Below the pieces are notes generated by a model that ran no database searches, was not told where the DNA came from, and saw only the letters and a list, made by a program, of their open reading frames with translations. The translations under genes were made by a program, and so were the position numbers. Of a DNA stretch of 8,060 nucleotides, positions 7,560 to 8,060 are shown in pieces (the first letter of the stretch is position 1; every line of letters starts with the position of its first letter). The stretch is from contig JAVBQU010000005.1 of assembly GCA_031548675.1 (NCBI GenBank), positions 1 to 8,060 on the forward strand, read 5' to 3'. The stretch comes from JAVBQU01 sp031548675. Its GTDB lineage: Bacteria > Bacteroidota > Bacteroidia > Bacteroidales > P3.

Positions 7560-8060
7560 TTAGAGTTTGATACTATCAAAATTTTTACCGAATACACCGG
7601 CAACTTTAGCTATTGAAATAAATGCTTCTTTATCTGTTTCATTTATTACCCGCATTATATCATGTTTCTCCTGTTTACGTGCAATTACAATGAGTACATC
7701 TTGTTCTTGCCCTGAGTACCACCCTGTCCCTTTCAATAAGGTAACTCCTCTATGCACCTCTCCTCCAATACGGTCGGCAATAGCTTGGTTATGTTTTGAA
7801 AAAACCATAATCTGATATGACTGTTTATTTCCTTCTATTACGGTATCTAAGGTATAGGAAAATACACCCATAATGACATATCCATAAACCACAATTTCTA
7901 TACGTTCTTGGATGGTATAATGTGGAAACATGAAGAATGACGAACCTACAATTAAAACATCAAGATACAAAATAACACGTCCAGGACTGATGTTATAGAA
8001 TTTTGTAACGATTAAGGCTATAATATCTGTTCCTCCCGAATTTCCTCCATTGGTGAAGGT
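7560..8060 (-). CDS. YitT-family membrane protein with C-terminal DUF2179 domain (partial, 5' end off the window)
   Basis: The last 166 codons of a gene entering from the right edge. The frame is open to 8060, so the TTG at 7970 is an internal codon, not the start. The first visible residues ([20 protein letters not shown]) contain the GGTDIIA motif typical of YitT-family (DUF161) membrane proteins. Two hydrophobic segments follow (visible residues about 29-42 and 52-66). After a short link from about residue 75 comes a soluble domain resembling DUF2179: [37 protein letters not shown] and a terminal [16 protein letters not shown]. The family is widespread, its function is poorly defined, and a transport or ligand-sensing role has only been suggested. 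The stop lies 14 bp before trmD, which suggests cotranscription. Fold and family are recognised from motifs; the N-terminal membrane segments and promoter are not visible. Confidence 0.88.
   Translation of the reverse strand, partial: TFTNGGNSGGTDIIALIVTKFYNISPGRVILYLDVLIVGSSFFMFPHYTIQERIEIVVYGYVIMGVFSYTLDTVIEGNKQSYQIMVFSKHNQAIADRIGGEVHRGVTLLKGTGWYSGQEQDVLIVIARKQEKHDIMRVINETDKEAFISIAKVAGVFGKNFDSIKL

Noticed and set aside
7567..7815. Plus-strand open frame opposite the YitT-like gene.
   Set aside because: Antisense to the conserved DUF2179 region, which accounts for the open reading.
7968..7970. TTG at 7970 as the start of a 136-residue protein.
   Set aside because: The frame continues open for 30 more codons to the window edge and includes the conserved GGTDIIA motif, so the gene is truncated by the window.
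1..8060. A novel defence, mobile or biosynthetic system.
   Set aside because: All six genes belong to recognisable chromosomal families; there are no integrase or transposase fragments, direct-repeat boundaries, CRISPR spacing or sudden composition shift.

Overview
The window is an AT-rich stretch of a Bacteroidetes (Bacteroidota) chromosome in which every supported gene lies on the minus strand. The phylum call rests on: an adjacent porU/porV pair, hallmark type IX secretion (T9SS) genes; a short-chain-type L-threonine dehydrogenase of the kind known from Flavobacterium; promoter-like TAnnTTTG elements; and translation starts without Shine-Dalgarno sequences. Genus cannot be assigned from the sequence alone.

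Layout in transcription order, right to left. (1) 8060-5874 holds a tight three-gene cluster: a YitT-family membrane protein whose 5' end is off the window, trmD (tRNA m1G37 methyltransferase, GTG start) and an NAD-dependent L-threonine 3-dehydrogenase. The gaps are 14 and 13 bp, so one transcript is likely, ending at a perfect 12-bp-stem hairpin (5803-5844). (2) 5873-5664 is a 210-bp intergenic region with that hairpin and the porU leader; I find no convincing porU promoter. (3) 5663-1746 is porU, the C25-family (gingipain-like) T9SS sortase with an intact His/Cys dyad and its own C-terminal sorting-type domain. (4) 1745-1598 is a 148-bp gap with a candidate promoter element for porV. (5) 1597-350 is porV (also called lptO), the outer-membrane barrel that carries T9SS cargo to PorU. 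(6) 349-80 holds a strong intrinsic terminator for porV and a TAnnTTTG element reading into the next gene. (7) 79-1 is the first 26 codons of a gene running off the left edge, which looks like a SurA-N/PpiD-type periplasmic folding protein anchored in the inner membrane.

Functionally, PorV and PorU work together at the cell surface: PorV collects cargo carrying C-terminal domains from the SprA translocon, and PorU cleaves the domain and attaches or releases the protein. A periplasmic foldase downstream would fit envelope protein traffic, but it is separated by a terminator and its link to T9SS is only positional. The trmD cluster is housekeeping. I see no transposon, CRISPR array, phage gene, tRNA or rRNA, and no evidence of an undescribed system; the points worth checking are fine-scale (homopolymer tracts, promoter elements, hairpins and the partial edge genes).
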